Shown here one piece after another: positions 1 through 7,273 of a stretch of DNA of 35,445 nucleotides (positions within the stretch are counted from its first letter, which is position 1; every line of letters starts with the position of its first letter). The notes beneath the pieces were generated by a model, which ran no database searches, had not been told where the DNA came from, and saw nothing but the letters and a program-made list of their open reading frames with translations. A program made the translations under genes and the position numbers. This DNA is from CAYMCJ01 sp964388985 (GTDB lineage Bacteria; Patescibacteriota; Patescibacteriia; Patescibacteriales; CAYMCJ01). The stretch covers positions 1 to 35,445 of the forward strand of contig CAYMCJ010000003.1 in assembly GCA_964388985.1 (NCBI GenBank). The letters are read 5' to 3'.

Positions 1-1212
1 ACCGGCATTTTCTCGGAAAAACCGGCCGGAATACTAATGGCCGGCAAACCAGCCAAAGAAGCGCCGGCCACAAATACATCCTCCAGATACATCTGCAAAG
101 GATCGTCGGACTGCTGGCCGATTTTAAAAGCAATATGCGGAGAAGTCGGAGTTATAATAGCGTCCAAATTTTTTAATTCACTATCAAATTCTTCTTTGAT
201 TTTAGTTCTTACTTTTTGCGCCTGTAAATAATAGGCATCGTAATAGCCGGCTGATAAAGCATAAGTACCGAGCATAATTCTTCGCTTAGCTTCCGGTCCG
301 AATCCCTTGCCTCTGGTTTTAAAATAAATATCTTTCAGGTTATCGGCCTGCTTTTCGGACAAACCGTATTTAATGCCGTCAAACCGGGCTAAATTAGAAC
401 TAATTTCCGAAGGAGTAATAATATAATAAACCGGAATGACATACTTGGTGTGCGGCAAACTTATTGATACAATTTCAACTCCTAATTCTTCTAATTTTTC
501 AACGGCCTTATTTACAACGTCAAGCACTCCTTTTTCTATCCCTTTTAAAAAATATTCTTTAGGCAGGCCAATCTTAAGGCCTTTTATATTTTTATTAATT
601 TCCTTATTATAATCAGGAACTTTAACGTCAGGGGCGGTGGCATCATTTTTATCAGAACCGGCTATCACTTTTAAAACAATTGCCATATCAACCACGGTTT
701 TGGTTATAGCGCCGACTGTATCGGTTGAAGAAGTCATAGCTATCAGGCCAAAACGGGAATTACGGCCATAAGTCGGTTTTAAACCAACCACACCGCAAAG
801 ACCGGCCGGAAAACGGGTTGAGCCACCGGTATCGGTAGAAATGGAAAAAATACACATATCAGCCGCTACGGCCGCAGCCGAACCGCCGGAAGACCCGCCC
901 GGCACCCGGGTTAAATTCCAGGGATTATGAGTGGGGCCAAAAGCGGAATTTTCCGTTGAAGCGCCATGCGCAAATTCATCCAAATTGGTTTTACCCAAGA
1001 GCACGGCTCCGGCTTGCTTTAATTTTTTTATAATAGTGGCATCATAAGGCGCAATATAATTTTCCAAAATTTTTGAAGCCGCCGTTGTTNNNNNNNNNNN
1101 NNNNNNNNNNNNNNNNNNNNNNNNNNNNNNNNNNNNNNNNNNNNNNNNNNNNNNNNNNNNNNNNNNNNNNNNNNNNNNNNNNNNNNNNNATTGTTAATTT
1201 ATTTAATTCCAT
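1..1212 (-). CDS. gatA: Asp-tRNA(Asn)/Glu-tRNA(Gln) amidotransferase subunit A (partial, gap-interrupted)
   Basis: GatA hydrolyses glutamine and hands the ammonia to GatB, which converts Asp-tRNA(Asn) or Glu-tRNA(Gln) to the amide form in the cytoplasm. The minus-strand reading starts at ATG 1212 (MELNKLT), runs into 100 Ns, then resumes with TTAASKILENYIAPYDATII and the amidase-signature stretch PGGSSGGSAAA. Both catalytic serines are visible, in GSSGGS and in TDTGGS; the catalytic lysine (IKDN motif in the family) falls in the gap. Further conserved stretches are KPTYGRNSRFGL and FGPEAKRRIMLGT. The C-terminus runs off the window at position 1. Codon frame differs across the N run, so the gap length is a placeholder. 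gatC lies upstream, separated by the GxxExxY gene, which is an unusual break of a normally tight gatC-gatA pair. Confidence 0.95.
1090..1189. other. Assembly gap of exactly 100 N
   Basis: Exactly 100 unknown bases inside gatA. The start-codon frame upstream (codons beginning at 1212, 1209 and so on) and the coding frame after the gap (ACA beginning at 1088) are out of phase by one base, so the true missing length is not 100. Comparison with typical GatA suggests about 80 residues (about 240 nt) are missing. Confidence 0.95.
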
Positions 1213-1216
1213 AATT

Positions 1217-1254
1217 TAGCCACAAATTACAAATATTATACGAATTTACAAATA
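1217..1254. repeat. Left arm of inverted repeat R1 flanking the GxxExxY gene
   Basis: AGCCACAAATTACAAATATT... matches the reverse complement of the arm at 1687-1724, with mismatches clustered in the middle. It abuts the gatA 5' untranslated region. The same repeat family recurs at 2025-2097, 24696-24788 and, as one arm, at 25446-25485. Confidence 0.8.
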
Positions 1255-1302
1255 GATTATAATAAATTTATACTCAATAATAATAAAAAATTAATAGATA
1301 AA

Positions 1303-1686
1303 TTATAAATTAAGTAATCTATAAAACTTTACACCTGTAGATGTAAAATTTACCAGTATTGCTAATTTTAAATTTGTTACTTTTAAATATGACTTTATCT
1401 GCTCGATATTCTTTTTTGAATAGTAATCTCCTCTTTTTATTTCTATAATAATTTTTCCCTCAACTAAAAAATCTAAAAAATTTCTACCCACAATATCACC
1501 TTTGTATTTTATCCGATAATATACTTGTTTTCTATAAGATAAACCCCTGCTTTTAAATCCGGCTTCAACAGCTCTGCAATATACTTTTTCTAAATGCCCA
1601 TAGCCAAGTTCATTATATGTCTCAAACATTACTCCGATAATTTCATAGCTTAACTCCTTATAAACTATTTTGTTCCCTCCTTGCAT
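1303..1686 (-). CDS. GxxExxY family protein (PD-(D/E)XK-like fold)
   Basis: A 127-aa protein with the family's diagnostic motif GHLEKVY at residues 30-36 and a later NFLDFLVEGKIIIEIKRG segment. That segment supplies the D...ExK residues of a PD-(D/E)XK nuclease-like core. The biochemical role of the family is not established. The start is uncertain: ATG 1686 is followed by AAGGAGG inside codons 2-4, a good ribosome-binding site for an ATA codon at 1668 that would give the usual family start (VYKELSYEIIG), so the ancestral start may have mutated. The gene is enclosed by inverted-repeat arms (1217-1254 and 1687-1724) and splits gatC from gatA, suggesting it arrived as cargo of the repeat. Confidence 0.85.
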   Translation of the reverse strand: MQGGNKIVYKELSYEIIGVMFETYNELGYGHLEKVYCRAVEAGFKSRGLSYRKQVYYRIKYKGDIVGRNFLDFLVEGKIIIEIKRGDYYSKKNIEQIKSYLKVTNLKLAILVNFTSTGVKFYRLLNL

Positions 1687-1724
1687 ATATTTGTAAATTT
1701 GTACTTGATTTGTAATTCGTGGCT
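1687..1724. repeat. Right arm of inverted repeat R1 flanking the GxxExxY gene
   Basis: ATATTTGTAAATTTGTACTT... ending in ATTCGTGGCT. It begins directly before the GxxExxY start codon and ends inside the gatC stop codon (TAG at 1725-1723), so it fills the whole intergenic space. Confidence 0.8.
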
Positions 1725-2016
1725 ATTCTAGTACCCTCTTTACCCTTACCTGCCCGTCTTCCAGCTCCGGCGCTTCGGCCAGAGCTTTCTTTCTTTCTTC
1801 AGAATCCCAATCTTTAATCTTATCTTCACGCATTATATTTTCCAGCCCGGTTACCTGCGCTGTCGGCTCTATTTCCTTAGTATCAACTTCTTTTAAACGG
1901 TCTATATAATTTAAAATATCCGACAACTGACTGCCGTATTTTTTTAACTCAGCCTCACTTAACTCTAACCGAGCCAATTCCGCAATATGTTTAATTTCGT
2001 TTTTGGTTAACTTCAT
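1723..2016 (-). CDS. gatC: Asp-tRNA(Asn)/Glu-tRNA(Gln) amidotransferase subunit C
   Basis: A 97-aa GatC, the small subunit that wraps around GatA and stabilises the GatCAB complex. Family features are the N-terminal IKHIAELARLELSEAE, then LSDILNYIDRLKEVDT, EPTAQVTGLENIMRED and the C-terminal LEDGQVRVKRVLE. ATG 2016 is chosen because the longer reading starts at a GTG (2028) that lies inside repeat R1. It sits between ligA upstream and the GxxExxY insertion downstream, with R1 copies on both sides. No Shine-Dalgarno sequence is evident. Confidence 0.93.
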   Translation of the reverse strand: MKLTKNEIKHIAELARLELSEAELKKYGSQLSDILNYIDRLKEVDTKEIEPTAQVTGLENIMREDKIKDWDSEERKKALAEAPELEDGQVRVKRVLE

Positions 2017-2024
2017 AATAATGT

Positions 2025-2097
2025 CCACAAATTACGAATCCTATACAAATTTACAAATACTCTATACATAAATTTGTACTTAATTTGTAATTCGTGG
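2025..2097. repeat. Complete inverted repeat R1 without cargo
   Basis: Two arms facing each other: CCACAAATTACGAATCCTAT... (2025-2060) and ...TTAATTTGTAATTCGTGG (about 2067-2097), with only a few bases between. It fills the ligA-gatC intergenic space from next to the ligA stop (2099) up to just before the gatC start. Confidence 0.85.
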
Positions 2098-2098
2098 A

Positions 2099-4171
2099 TT
2101 ATAACATTTTTCTAAATTCCTTCTCATTAATTATTTTTACCCCCAACTTTTTCGCCTTATCGTATTTACTGCCGGGTTGGCGGCCGGCGACAACATAATC
2201 GGTTTTTTGGCTGACCGACGAGGAAACACTGCCGCCCAATTCCCTTATTTTAGCTTTTGCCTGCTCTCTTGTCAAACTATCCAACGAACCGGTTAAAACA
2301 AACTGCTGACCCCCAAAAATCTGTTGCCGATTTCCAGTCACCAACCGCCTGACCTTAAGACCATTTTCTTCTAATTTTTTCAGTAAGGCTAAATTTTTAT
2401 CATTATGAAACCAGCCATACACGCTCTTAGCCATAATTCCGCCAAAATCAAAAATACTGTCAATTTCTTCCTGGCCGGCCTTCTTAATTTTTTCTAAACC
2501 GCCAAATCGCTTAGCCAATTCAATCGCCGACTCCTCTCCCAAGTGCCTTATCCCCAAACCGATTAAAAACCGATCCAAATCAATTAATTTTTTGGCCTGA
2601 ATAGCTTTAACTAAATTTTCCGCCGACTTATCGGCAAATCTTTCCAGCGGCTTTAAATCTTCTATTTTCAAAGTATAAAAATCCGCCGCATCACGAACCA
2701 ATCCTTCTTTTACCAACTGCTCAATAATCTTTTTGCCCAGACCTTCTATGTCAAGCGCCCCTTTTGACGCCCAGTGGATTAATCTCCTTAAATTCACGGC
2801 ATAACAATTTTTGTTGGAGCATCTATGGGCCACCTCGCCGGTGATTTTTTCAATATTACTGCCACATATCAGACATTTCTTTGGCACTAAAATATTCTTC
2901 TCGCTTCCATCTCTCAAATTTGATAATGATTTTACAACTTTGGGAATAACATCGCCGGCGCGCTCAACAATTACCGTATCCCCGATTTTAAGGCCTAAAC
3001 GTTTAATTTCGTCCATGTTATGCAGACTGGCATGACTTATAATTACGCCGCCAACCCCGACCGGCTCTAATGATGCTATCGGAGTTATTACCCCGGTTCG
3101 CCCCACCTGCCAGGAAACATCTTTTACCTTGGTGGTTGCCTGTTCGGCCGCGAATTTATAAGCCATTATATAGCGCGGACCCTTTCCGACTGTTCCCAAA
3201 ACAGGCCATAAATTCAAATCATTAACTTTTATCACTGTGCCGTCCGTTTCAAAAGGGAGACCATCTCTCTCTCCGCCCGCTTTACGATAAAAATCAAAAA
3301 CCTCATCTAAATTCCGACAATATTTATTCTGTTTGACTGTTTTAAATCCCAAAAGATTTGTTAATTTGCTTTCCTGCTCCCTGGTTTTTAAACTTAGGTC
3401 GGTAATCAGAGAGTAAGCATAAAAGTCTAATTTTCTTTCTCCGGCCAAGGCCGGATCCAGCTGGCGAATTGAACCGGCCGCGCCGTTGCGTGGGTTGGAA
3501 AGTACTGGCTGGTCTTCTTTCTTATATTTTTTATTAAGTTCCGCAAATATCTTTTTCGGCATAATCGCTTCCCCGCGAATTTCAACAACCCCATTTTTTA
3601 AAGCACCCGAAATTTCTTCTCTCTGCGTTTTATCAAACCCAATTTTTTTCATCTCGACTTCTTTTACTAAACGGAGTTTTAAAGGAATACTTTCAATGGT
3701 TTTTAAATTTTGCGTCACCTCCTCGCCAACCCGGCCATCACCCCGGGTGGCTCCTAAAACTAACCTGCCTTTTTCATATTTTAAATTTACCGCCAATCCG
3801 TCAAGCTTTAGCTCACAGTAATAATCCAATTTTTTATTTCTAAATCTATAGTTTTCATCCTTTATTTTTTCCAGTCTTTTTTCCCAGTCTTTCATATCCT
3901 CCGGCGAAAAAGCGTCAAACAAAGACATCATCGGGGAAGAATGCTCAACTTTCTTAAATTTATCCAACGGCTGACCGGCGATTCTCTGCGTCGGCGAATC
4001 AGGCGTAATAAATTCAGGGTATTGCATCTCAAGCTTAAATAATTCGTTTTTTAAGCTATCACTCGCTCCGTCACTAATCTCGGATTTGTCTAAAACATGA
4101 TAAAAATAGCGATGATGGTTAATCTCGCTTTTTAATTTTTCTATGCGCTTTTTTATTTTATTTTTGTCCAT
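2099..4171 (-). CDS. ligA: NAD-dependent DNA ligase
   Basis: A 690-aa LigA that seals nicks using NAD+. Domains in order: Ia (residues about 1-65), nucleotidyltransferase with catalytic Lys122 in CELKLDGLA, then TRGDGRVGEEVT and GAAGSIRQLDP; OB fold (SWQVGRTGVITPIA); four-Cys zinc finger (CLICGS...CSNKNC); helix-hairpin-helix repeats; and a C-terminal BRCT domain (QQFVLTGSLDSLTREQ...TDYVVAG). Length is normal for the family. In domain Ia the Tyr that aligns with E. coli Tyr35 is Ser37 (ISDGASD instead of PDAEYD), while the Tyr22, His23, Asp32 and Asp36 equivalents are kept. It is the upstream member of ligA-gatC-(GxxExxY)-gatA and lies 14 bp after the pilX-like gene. Confidence 0.97.
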   Translation of the reverse strand: MDKNKIKKRIEKLKSEINHHRYFYHVLDKSEISDGASDSLKNELFKLEMQYPEFITPDSPTQRIAGQPLDKFKKVEHSSPMMSLFDAFSPEDMKDWEKRLEKIKDENYRFRNKKLDYYCELKLDGLAVNLKYEKGRLVLGATRGDGRVGEEVTQNLKTIESIPLKLRLVKEVEMKKIGFDKTQREEISGALKNGVVEIRGEAIMPKKIFAELNKKYKKEDQPVLSNPRNGAAGSIRQLDPALAGERKLDFYAYSLITDLSLKTREQESKLTNLLGFKTVKQNKYCRNLDEVFDFYRKAGGERDGLPFETDGTVIKVNDLNLWPVLGTVGKGPRYIMAYKFAAEQATTKVKDVSWQVGRTGVITPIASLEPVGVGGVIISHASLHNMDEIKRLGLKIGDTVIVERAGDVIPKVVKSLSNLRDGSEKNILVPKKCLICGSNIEKITGEVAHRCSNKNCYAVNLRRLIHWASKGALDIEGLGKKIIEQLVKEGLVRDAADFYTLKIEDLKPLERFADKSAENLVKAIQAKKLIDLDRFLIGLGIRHLGEESAIELAKRFGGLEKIKKAGQEEIDSIFDFGGIMAKSVYGWFHNDKNLALLKKLEENGLKVRRLVTGNRQQIFGGQQFVLTGSLDSLTREQAKAKIRELGGSVSSSVSQKTDYVVAGRQPGSKYDKAKKLGVKIINEKEFRKML

Positions 4172-4185
4172 AAATTTTTCCGGCT

Positions 4186-4620
4186 TTACTCCGTATATAT
4201 TATTTCCAGGCTTCTTTGCGTATTTTCATAATCTCCCACTGATTTAAAAAAAATATACATATCCGTAGTTGAACTGGCATAATTTACATTATACACGCTG
4301 CCATTGCTTAAAATTTGTTCGGTCAAATTACAATTGCCGCAAATTACCGGTAAAGTGCTGAAATCCAGGCATTCTCCACTGTTGGCGCAAGCGGAAAAAT
4401 CAAACTCGCTCTTTCTTCTAACCCACAATCCCCTTTCAACCCCGGCCTCTGAAGCAAAGTAAGCCTTAGTGGAATACCCTTGAGTTCGACTCATTTTTAT
4501 TCCCGACACCACTAAACTGGCCGCGCCCAAAGAAACAACTAAAATACTGGCCACTATCATTAAAGCTATAAACAAAACAACGCCCTGCTCATTAATTATT
4601 TTATTATTAATACATTTCAT
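4186..4620 (-). CDS. PilX/GspK-like minor pilin
   Basis: A 144-aa protein with a class III signal sequence: cytoplasmic leader ending in NEQG, then the hydrophobic stretch VVLFIALMIVASILVVSLG. Position +5 after the presumed prepilin peptidase site is Ile rather than Glu, as in PilX/GspK tip-type pilins. The following SRTQGYSTKAYFASEAGVERG is typical of PilX N-terminal domains. There are few features after residue 60 apart from Cys pairs (CANSGEC, CGNC). It is last in a fimU/pilV/pilW/pilX-like series and 14 bp upstream of ligA. A TATAAT box at 4638-4643 on the minus strand would give a leader of about 11 nt. Confidence 0.75.
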   Translation of the reverse strand: MKCINNKIINEQGVVLFIALMIVASILVVSLGAASLVVSGIKMSRTQGYSTKAYFASEAGVERGLWVRRKSEFDFSACANSGECLDFSTLPVICGNCNLTEQILSNGSVYNVNYASSTTDMYIFFKSVGDYENTQRSLEIIYTE

Positions 4621-4739
4621 TATTATTTGTTTAATTTATTATAAATTAACACAAATTACTTTTTAAAAAATAAAATTACTATTATTTCTCCCTTATATTT
4701 ATCATATTTTTGCGGGATTCTGTTAAATAAATCATTGTA

Positions 4740-5270
4740 TTATTCGTAATAACGGGATGAGACTGTTGTCTGCATTATTATTTCCTGGCCATGCATCTCT
4801 TTTCCGATTGCTTTAATCTTCATTTTCATGGTCGCGGTCGGCTGACCGACTGATGAATCCCCCTGGATAAAAAATTTTAAATCACTGACTTCAATCTTGC
4901 TGGATGTAACATAGCCGGAATTACCATTACGGCTGATTTCTAATCTAGAACCATCTAATTGATAAGTTACACATTCATCATGATAATTTTTAAAATACAG
5001 GCTATCGCTATCTGCGTTAACGCCGTAAACACTATTAAGGCCGCAAGCGCCATCATCTTTTTGCGCCATTCGCATCTCTTTGGATATCATCTCAAAAGCA
5101 TAACGCATACTTTCCTGCACATTTTGCGCTGATATAGCGTTTCTTTGCCCCTCAATAACCATCTTAAAAGTCTCGGTGGCTATAAGCACAATAACCGAAA
5201 ATATGGCTACTGATACAACCATCTCAAATAATGACGTCCCCTTTTTATTTTTATATATTAAACTTAACAT
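4740..5270 (-). CDS. PilW-like minor pilin
   Basis: A 176-aa prepilin. ATG 5270 is chosen over TTG 5303 because it gives a compact leader (MLSLIYKNKKG) followed by TSLFEMVVSVAIFSVIVLIA, with Glu at +5 and the hydrophobic assembly helix. The RNAISAQNVQESMRYAFEMI segment and the C-terminal beta-rich part resemble PilW/GspJ-type minor pilins. The residue after the cleavage Gly is Thr rather than the usual Phe. It starts 23 nt after the pilV-like stop. The expected role is as part of the tip or priming complex of a type IV pilus or type II secretion pseudopilus. Confidence 0.7.
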   Translation of the reverse strand: MLSLIYKNKKGTSLFEMVVSVAIFSVIVLIATETFKMVIEGQRNAISAQNVQESMRYAFEMISKEMRMAQKDDGACGLNSVYGVNADSDSLYFKNYHDECVTYQLDGSRLEISRNGNSGYVTSSKIEVSDLKFFIQGDSSVGQPTATMKMKIKAIGKEMHGQEIIMQTTVSSRYYE

Positions 5271-5293
5271 AAAATAAAATTTAAAATTAGAAA

Positions 5294-5800
5294 CTACCGC
5301 CAATCATACAATACAGTATCGGCTACATAATTATAAATGTTGCCGCGGTCCGGCCATTCAATTCGGCAGGAAACATTGATATGTTCCGTGTCTGACTCGG
5401 TAATAGTAATTAACCGACTGAAATTACTATCGGGTTCACTAACGTCATATAAATAAAATTCTTCTCCGGTATTGGTTTTAATCTGCAATTTAGCTTCTTC
5501 CATCCCGGAAACACTATTAATATATCCGGTATAATCATTAACATAATTTCCAGCCGTTAAACCATCATTCCAGATTATTCCGTTCAGCCAATTATTATCC
5601 CGTTTATTTCTAATGAGTTCCAAACCTTCCTGCGCTAACTGTGAAGCTATTAAATTATTTTTATTAACATATTGAATTTGTATATTTTGTACAACCAAAG
5701 ACATAATTCCCACCAGGCCGGTGGCAATAATAAAAATAACCGTAATTATCTCTAAAATTGAAAAGCCATATTTCATTGTTATATTGTTATATTGTTTCAT
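5294..5800 (-). CDS. PilV-like minor pilin
   Basis: A 168-aa prepilin with leader ...MKYG, then FSILEIITVIFIIATGLVGI (Glu at +5). IASQLAQEGLELIRNKRDNNW is the segment typical of the PilV/GspI group. The start is either ATG 5800 or an internal ATG at 5776, giving a 4-residue leader; the region between them is a short tandem of ATTGTTAT-like units. Downstream pilW- and pilX-like genes and the upstream fimU-like gene make this a four-gene minor-pilin set. Confidence 0.72.
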   Translation of the reverse strand: MKQYNNITMKYGFSILEIITVIFIIATGLVGIMSLVVQNIQIQYVNKNNLIASQLAQEGLELIRNKRDNNWLNGIIWNDGLTAGNYVNDYTGYINSVSGMEEAKLQIKTNTGEEFYLYDVSEPDSNFSRLITITESDTEHINVSCRIEWPDRGNIYNYVADTVLYDWR

Positions 5801-5811
5801 TGTTATATTAT

Positions 5812-5961
5812 TAAATCACAAATCCAAAATTACAAATAATAAATAAATCCAAAATTGCAATAACCAAAATTCAAAACAAATTTTATTTTTTAAGTTTTAA
5901 ACATTTGAATTTCGGGTTTGTGATTTATTTGTTGTTTGGTACTTTGAATTTGTAATTTTTA
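5812..5961. repeat. AT-rich imperfect inverted repeat (R2) between pilV- and fimU-like genes
   Basis: Runs of CAAAT/ATTTG words face each other, for example AAATCACAAATCCAAAATTA at 5814 against TTTGTGATTTATTTGTTGTT near 5918 and GAATTTGTAATTTTT near 5947. It occupies most of the 293-bp intergenic space. No protein-coding signal is seen here. Confidence 0.6.
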
Positions 5962-5970
5962 TCCCCTTGG

Positions 5971-5990
5971 ATTCCCGCTTTCGCGGGAAT
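5971..5990. repeat. 20-bp dRS3-like palindrome
   Basis: ATTCCCGCTTTCGCGGGAAT: perfect 8-bp arms, matching the ATTCCC-N8-GGGAAT pattern described as dRS3 in Neisseria and present in many unrelated genomes. Read as protein it gives the familiar artefact SFPRKRES. Confidence 0.85.
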
Positions 5991-6093
5991 GACAATAGTG
6001 AGACATTAACATTATTAAGCTGTAAAAAATTTTTACCATAAAATTTAAAAACCATATAGCCATATAACAATATAATCATATAGCAATAAAATT

Positions 6094-6675
6094 TCAATCA
6101 ATGACATCAATTAATCCTAAAAAATTAACTTCAATCGTTTTTACGGATTCCCCGTCGCTTAATTCTATTTGCACCAAATTATTATTAGAACCGCTACTGT
6201 CAATAATCCAAATGATTGGGTCGGGCGGCTCAAAACTAATATCAGCCGAACTACCGCTTCCAATAATAATATCATTTATTTTAACGCCGGCCGGCAAGCT
6301 TATTGTCTCGTATTCTTCGGTTAGTTGATTACAAATTCCGTCTCCGTTAACATCGGCAAAAACAATATAATTTTCCGGGTCTAAAACAGAAAAATGTATT
6401 CCCCACCCTCCCTTAGGGGCGTCACTATCAAATTTTTTCAGACCAAGGGAATAATTCTGGGCAAATCTTATGTCGCTGGCCAATTTTTGGGCGGACATAA
6501 TCAGTTCAGACCGCTTCTTTGTGCCATGATAATTAGCCAAAAAAAGACTGGAAATCATCGCAATAATGGAAATTCCCACTACAAATTCAATAAGCGAAAA
6601 ACCACGCCTCTCATTCTTTAAAAAAATACTAAATTCAGAGAAAAAAAATTTTTTGTTTTTAATTTTTGTATCCAT
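6094..6675 (-). CDS. FimU/GspH-like minor pilin
   Basis: A 193-aa prepilin. A basic leader of about 24 residues ends in RRG, followed by FSLIEFVVGISIIAMISSLF with Glu at +5. The segment KKRSELIMSAQKLASDIRFAQNYSLGL is the GspH/FimT signature-like helix, and a beta-rich C-terminus follows. This is the first gene of the minor-pilin series. Its ATG lies only 5 nt after a TATAAT (6681-6686, minus), which would give a near-leaderless mRNA. The hairpin element at 6686-6845 lies immediately upstream with another promoter before it. Confidence 0.75.
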   Translation of the reverse strand: MDTKIKNKKFFFSEFSIFLKNERRGFSLIEFVVGISIIAMISSLFLANYHGTKKRSELIMSAQKLASDIRFAQNYSLGLKKFDSDAPKGGWGIHFSVLDPENYIVFADVNGDGICNQLTEEYETISLPAGVKINDIIIGSGSSADISFEPPDPIIWIIDSSGSNNNLVQIELSDGESVKTIEVNFLGLIDVID

Positions 6676-6685
6676 AACTTATTAT

Positions 6686-6845
6686 AGGACTGTCGCCGAG
6701 TGCGCTTTTGAAGCGAAAATTTAAAAAATCAAAAAAAATTTTATACAATCTTTGAGGTTTACCTGAAAGTTAAACTAAAAAAAATTAGAAAAAATTTTAC
6801 TGATTTTTTGGATTTATAGCCAAAACGATATTCGGCGACAATCCC
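6686..6845 (-). repeat. Long-hairpin element, copy A (~160 bp)
   Basis: The ends are inverted: GGACTGTCGCCGA at the left and, reverse-complemented from the right, GGGATTGTCGCCGA. The centre keeps TTTGAGGTTTAcc TGAAA and an apical GTTTA...TAAAC stem. It aligns end to end with 25126-24962 (copy B). It is flanked by the direct repeat ATTAT(A) at 6681-6686 and 6846-6851. It lies just upstream of the fimU-like gene in the same relative orientation as copy B to its gene. Confidence 0.8.
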
Positions 6846-6873
6846 ATTATATATTTTACCATATTCTAAACAA
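6846..6873 (-). promoter_or_regulatory. Putative promoter reading into hairpin element A
   Basis: Minus strand: TTGTTT (6873-6868), 16-bp spacer, TATAAT (6851-6846). An alternative extended -10, TGGTAAAAT (6861-6853), would place +1 at the element boundary. A terminator-like hairpin lies directly upstream at 6879-6900. Confidence 0.4.
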
Positions 6874-6878
6874 AAATA

Positions 6879-6900
6879 AAAATCCCAAATTAGGGATTTT
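6879..6900 (-). terminator. Rho-independent terminator-like hairpin
   Basis: AAAATCCC-aaatta-GGGATTTT. On the minus strand it is followed by TTATTTTTG. It would separate transcription of the Fn3 gene (ending at 7274) from the pilin block. Confidence 0.5.
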
Positions 6901-6954
6901 AATGTAAAAACCAAACAAGACAAACAAAATGAGTTAATATTTAAAATTAAACTA

Positions 6955-7233
6955 CCACCGGCCAGGCCGGTGGAATTACCGGCGATATGGACTTTGTCCT
7001 GCGATAATAAAGCTTCTCTGTCATTTCGGAACCAGCACACCGTCACCCTGGAGCGCAGCGATAGGGTCCCGAAATATTATAGTTAGTCATTTTAAAATCT
7101 CTTTCTCTTTCCGCCGGGATTCTATCGCTCCTTGCAGCCGCTCCAGAATGACGGTGGGAAAACCCCGAGGATAACAAGAGAAAAAACTGACTTCGTCCGC
7201 AATATGTAACCGTGGACGACCGACTTCGTCGGT
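6955..7233. repeat. Cluster of REP/BIME-like palindromes
   Basis: Contains CCACCGGCC-A-GGCCGGTGG (about 6956-6974). It also contains a facing pair, CACCGTCACCCTGGAGCG at about 7039 and its inverted partner CGCTCCAGAATGACGGTG at about 7138-7156, with inner arms around CAGCGATAGGGTCCCG and CGGGATTCTATCGCTCC. A small ACCGAC-TTC-GTCGGT hairpin lies at 7219-7233. This is the main content of the 598-bp spacer 6676-7273 apart from element A; no gene is seen. Confidence 0.7.
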
Positions 7234-7273
7234 GGATTTCTTTATTTATTAAATTTTATATTTTAAAACTCAA

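Noticed and set aside
37..231. 64-aa plus-strand frame
   Set aside because: Antisense to gatA, whose conserved motifs are clear on the minus strand.
5897..6097. 66-aa open frame on the minus strand between pilin genes
   Set aside because: It reads through the dRS3-like palindrome (SFPRKRES peptide) and the R2 repeat; composition is repeat-derived with no start signal.
6759..7046. 95-aa open frame on the minus strand in the 6676-7273 spacer
   Set aside because: It spans the hairpin element, a terminator and REP palindromes; no coding character.
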